A DNA stretch of 64,000 nucleotides, taken from Cytobacillus luteolus. GTDB lineage: Bacteria > Bacillota > Bacilli > Bacillales > Bacillaceae_L. The notes beneath the pieces were generated by a model. The model did no database searches, had not been told where the DNA came from, and saw nothing but the letters and a program-made list of their open reading frames with translations. The stretch is from contig NZ_JAGGKM010000003.1 of the NCBI RefSeq assembly GCF_017873715.1, positions 248,001 to 312,000 of the forward strand. Direction: 5' to 3'. This document shows, in pieces, positions 61,994 through 64,000 of the stretch. Positions within the stretch are counted from its first letter, which is position 1. Each line of letters starts with the position of its first letter. The translations under genes were made by a program, and so were the position numbers.

Positions 61994-62857
61994 GAATTGC
62001 AAAGGTTTTAAGTCTTCTGTGATTTTAGAAAATGTATAGTCCTGCTTCCTTAATTCATCTATCATAATGGATAGAATATCGCTGGTCACTTTTTTATCAT
62101 GTAGGAGTACTACAGGTGTAATGTTCTTTATAGATAATGAAGAAACCTGCTCTATTACATTTTTTTTGACAAAAGAACCACTTGAATTGGACCAGTCCTC
62201 GCTATCCACATTCCAGTCCCACATTAAATAACCATTCAAAGACAGCAAATCACGATGTTCTTGTTTCATATAAGGATAACTTCCGAAAGGCACTCGAATT
62301 AGATTCGAGGGATGATCAATGATACTAGAAATACTTTCAAAGCATTGATTCATTTCATCGATTGGTGAGTCAGGAGTAGCATAGAACTGTTTAAGATCAT
62401 GTGTAACACCGTGACAACCTATAGAATGTCCATCTTTGTGAATTCTCGACACCAGGGCAGGGTATTTATCGATATTACTTTTGAGAAGAAAAAAAGTAGC
62501 TTGGATATTTTTCTCCAACAATATATTAAGAATACCTTCAGTATATTTAGTTGGACCATCATCAAAGGTAAGATAAATCGTTTTTTCATCCCGAGAAAAA
62601 AGAGTAGAGTGAGCACCAAGCTCCCTAGTTTCTACCACATAAAGAGGACTCTTAACAATATCATCGCTAGATATAGAACGCTTTTCTAAAGCATTTACTA
62701 TAAATAATTCTCGTTTCTGTTGAGAACTAATACCAACATATAGGACATTTGTTATGAAAAAAAGCAAAAAAGTTAAAAGAGTAATAGTTGTATATAGGTG
62801 AAAGTAACGTATTTTCATAGGAGTATGTAAGGATTTCACCCTTTCCGTCATCATCAT
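61973..62857 (-). CDS. Membrane-anchored polysaccharide deacetylase
   Basis: 294 aa. An N-terminal signal anchor (LYTTITLLTFLLFFITNVLY), then the NodB domain: IYLTFDDGPTKYTEGILNIL (catalytic D-D), DGHSIGCHGVTHDL (zinc HxxxH), RVPFGSYPYMKQ and TPVVLLHDKK. Acts outside the membrane on N-acetylated glycans such as peptidoglycan. Start uncertain: three ATGs at 62857-62849 with a weak site, or one near 62818 giving MKIRYFHLYTT. Confidence 0.87.
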   Translation of the reverse strand: MMMTERVKSLHTPMKIRYFHLYTTITLLTFLLFFITNVLYVGISSQQKRELFIVNALEKRSISSDDIVKSPLYVVETRELGAHSTLFSRDEKTIYLTFDDGPTKYTEGILNILLEKNIQATFFLLKSNIDKYPALVSRIHKDGHSIGCHGVTHDLKQFYATPDSPIDEMNQCFESISSIIDHPSNLIRVPFGSYPYMKQEHRDLLSLNGYLMWDWNVDSEDWSNSSGSFVKKNVIEQVSSLSIKNITPVVLLHDKKVTSDILSIMIDELRKQDYTFSKITEDLKPLQFKNKASH

Positions 62858-63016
62858 TCTTACTATTTCTTCTATTAATATAGTATATTTCTCACTATAT
62901 TAATAGATATTTTCAAAAATTAGGTATAAAGTAAGGGGGAATACAGAGTGATTATGAAGAACAAACAAAGACTCTGACTCATCTCGTAAAGGTTGTTACC
63001 CTAAATATATTACAAG

Positions 63017-63146
63017 AGTGGATTGAAGCGGAAGACACTTGACTCCTGCGGGAGATAGAGGGAAGTGTGAGACCCCACAGGCAAAGCCGAGGAGGCTCAC
63101 ATCCCTCCCCGCGGAAAGCAAGTGTCTGCAGCGTAAAGGAACGGCC
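63017..63146. repeat. Dispersed GC-rich Bacillaceae intergenic repeat
   Basis: The stretch from GTGGATTGAAGCGGAAGACA to CTGCAGCGTAAAGGAAC is rich in G+C compared with its surroundings. Its arms GAAGACACTTG and CAAGTGTCTGC can pair, with inner modules GACTCCTGCGGGA, GTGAGACCCC, GAGGAGGCTCAC and CCCCGCGGAAAGC. I recognise this from many Bacillaceae genomes, where near-identical copies lie between genes. Non-coding; role unknown. Confidence 0.7.
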
Positions 63147-63287
63147 TAGATTCAAATTGAGACAAGGGTAGACTTTTAGATGTTTTATTGATTGACGTTA
63201 TGTAATTTATAAACTCAATGTTTGATTTTCAGACAGACCTTATAGTATGCTCTAAGTGGAATTGAAAGTAATGGAGGGAATAAAACC

Positions 63288-63722
63288 ATGTCAATGGCTT
63301 ATGAAGAATATATGAGACAAATGGTTCTGCCAATGAGAAAAGAACTAGTAACAGCTGGATTTAAAGAACTAACATCAAGCGAAGAAGTAACAGAATTTGT
63401 TGAATCTGCTGAAGGTACCACATTTGTAGTCATTAATTCAGTATGTGGTTGTGCCGCAGGTTTAGCACGCCCAGCAGCTACACAAGCTGTAATGCAAAGT
63501 GATAAAAAACCAGATCATCTAGTAACTGTATTTGCAGGACAAGATAAAGATGCAACAGCCCAAATGCGTGAGTATTTTACGGGGATTGAACCATCCTCCC
63601 CTTCAATGGCAGTACTAAAAGGTAAAGAAGTTGTACACTTCATTCCTAGGCACGAAATCGAAGGCAACTCAATGGAAGGCATCATGGAAAACATCATGTC
63701 TGCCTTTGAAAAACATTGTTAA
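63288..63722 (+). CDS. brxA: Bacilliredoxin
   Basis: 144 aa, normal length. The C53-G-C55 motif in VINSVCGCAAGLARPA is the YphP/YqiW signature. It removes bacillithiol from mixed disulfides on proteins after oxidative stress. GGAGGGAAT precedes the ATG. Position near ypgQ/ypgR agrees with the B. subtilis yp- region. Confidence 0.95.
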   Translation: MSMAYEEYMRQMVLPMRKELVTAGFKELTSSEEVTEFVESAEGTTFVVINSVCGCAAGLARPAATQAVMQSDKKPDHLVTVFAGQDKDATAQMREYFTGIEPSSPSMAVLKGKEVVHFIPRHEIEGNSMEGIMENIMSAFEKHC

Positions 63723-63740
63723 CAAGTGAAGAAACAATTT

Positions 63741-63768
63741 GGATGTCAGTACTTGACATCCTTTTTTA
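63741..63768 (+). terminator. Intrinsic terminator of brxA
   Basis: GGATGTCA / TGACATCC perfect 8-bp stem, 5-nt loop, six T. Confidence 0.92.
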
Positions 63769-63789
63769 AATAAAAAAACTGGTGATAAG

Positions 63790-64000
63790 GTGAAAACATT
63801 GATTGTTACTACAGCAGGTAGAACAGACCAAAGGATGATTTCTCTCGCAAAACAAATTGCGGAGGATCTATCTACAACGTATATTGAAAGACGAAAAGCC
63901 TCTGTCGAAGAATTACAGCAAAAATACAGTCATGATGTGCTAGTTATCGGTAAGAATCGCCTAGAGCTATATAAACAAAATGAACAAGAACCCTTCTTCT
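63790..64000 (+). CDS. Methyltransferase-like protein, N-terminal part only
   Basis: 70 codons from GTG, open to the window edge: VKTLIVTTAGRTDQRMISLA, then QKYSHDVLVIGKNRLELYKQ. This N-terminal domain is typical of a Bacillaceae protein annotated as a class I SAM-dependent methyltransferase, whose catalytic part would lie beyond the window. GTGATAAGG-type spacing gives only a weak ribosome site. Confidence 0.55.
   Translation, partial: MKTLIVTTAGRTDQRMISLAKQIAEDLSTTYIERRKASVEELQQKYSHDVLVIGKNRLELYKQNEQEPFF

Noticed and set aside
62399-62689. Plus-strand frame inside the deacetylase gene
   Set aside because: Opposite strand of a well-supported NodB-domain gene with no own signals.

Overview
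The window is a low-GC Firmicute chromosome of the Bacillaceae (Bacillus/Metabacillus type). This rests on gene content and order: bpsA-bpsB-dynA-ypbS, ypcP, sspL, ypdQ/ypeP/ypeQ-like genes, topB, fruRKA, ypgQ, ypgR and brxA (yphP), which follow the B. subtilis yp- region. Spore-protein genes, strong GGAGG ribosome sites, TTG/GTG starts and many hairpin-plus-T terminators agree with this.

Backbone, left part (1-10.1 kb): a CheX-like fragment and a GNAT acetyltransferase on the minus strand. Then on the plus strand come a type III polyketide synthase with its membrane methyltransferase (alkylpyrone pathway), a small membrane protein behind two Fur-box-like sites, the two-headed dynamin DynA, a YcgL-type nucleotidyltransferase, small proteins, a two-domain sulfurtransferase and a 52-bp tandem repeat array.

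Island (10,650 to about 36,660; 26 kb): the flap endonuclease gene ypcP (fenA) is split after its codon for Leu186. Codons 1-186 lie at 10092-10649 and the last 102 codons at 36661-36966. Between them is a Tn554-like element. Its left end carries an operon of three tyrosine recombinases plus a coiled-coil TnpC-like protein. Directly behind these is an intact, divergent 288-aa copy of the interrupted gene, the same length as the two host fragments joined. The cargo looks like a defence/conflict island: a RAMP (Cas7)-like protein with an HNH nuclease under a palindromic operator, an XRE regulator, a RES-domain protein, a PD-(D/E)XK nuclease candidate, an Mrr-type nuclease, a possible HEPN-like protein and a SLATT-like membrane protein, a type III restriction-modification pair, and a HEPN/Toprim-like protein with a second protein bearing an R-x4-H motif. 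The right end holds two frameshifted genes and a 22-bp repeat array. A 90-bp array of nine decamers with an invariant ACC lies beside the RAMP/HNH module.

Backbone, right part (37-64 kb): sspL, a DUF212 protein, an EamA transporter, two RNase H-like proteins, an HD-GYP protein, topoisomerase III, the fructose operon fruR-fruK-fruA, a methyltransferase, an AIM24 protein, a secreted/anchored thermonuclease, a second 52-bp repeat array, metA (with the acetyl-CoA-type Glu111), fhs, a DegV protein, ypgQ, an ABC-F ATPase, an NlpC/P60 hydrolase, ypgR, a polysaccharide deacetylase, a dispersed GC-rich Bacillaceae repeat, brxA, and the start of a methyltransferase-like gene.

The main result is the self-compensating insertion: a recombinase-trio element that breaks a conserved replication nuclease gene and brings its own replacement together with an anti-phage-type cargo.
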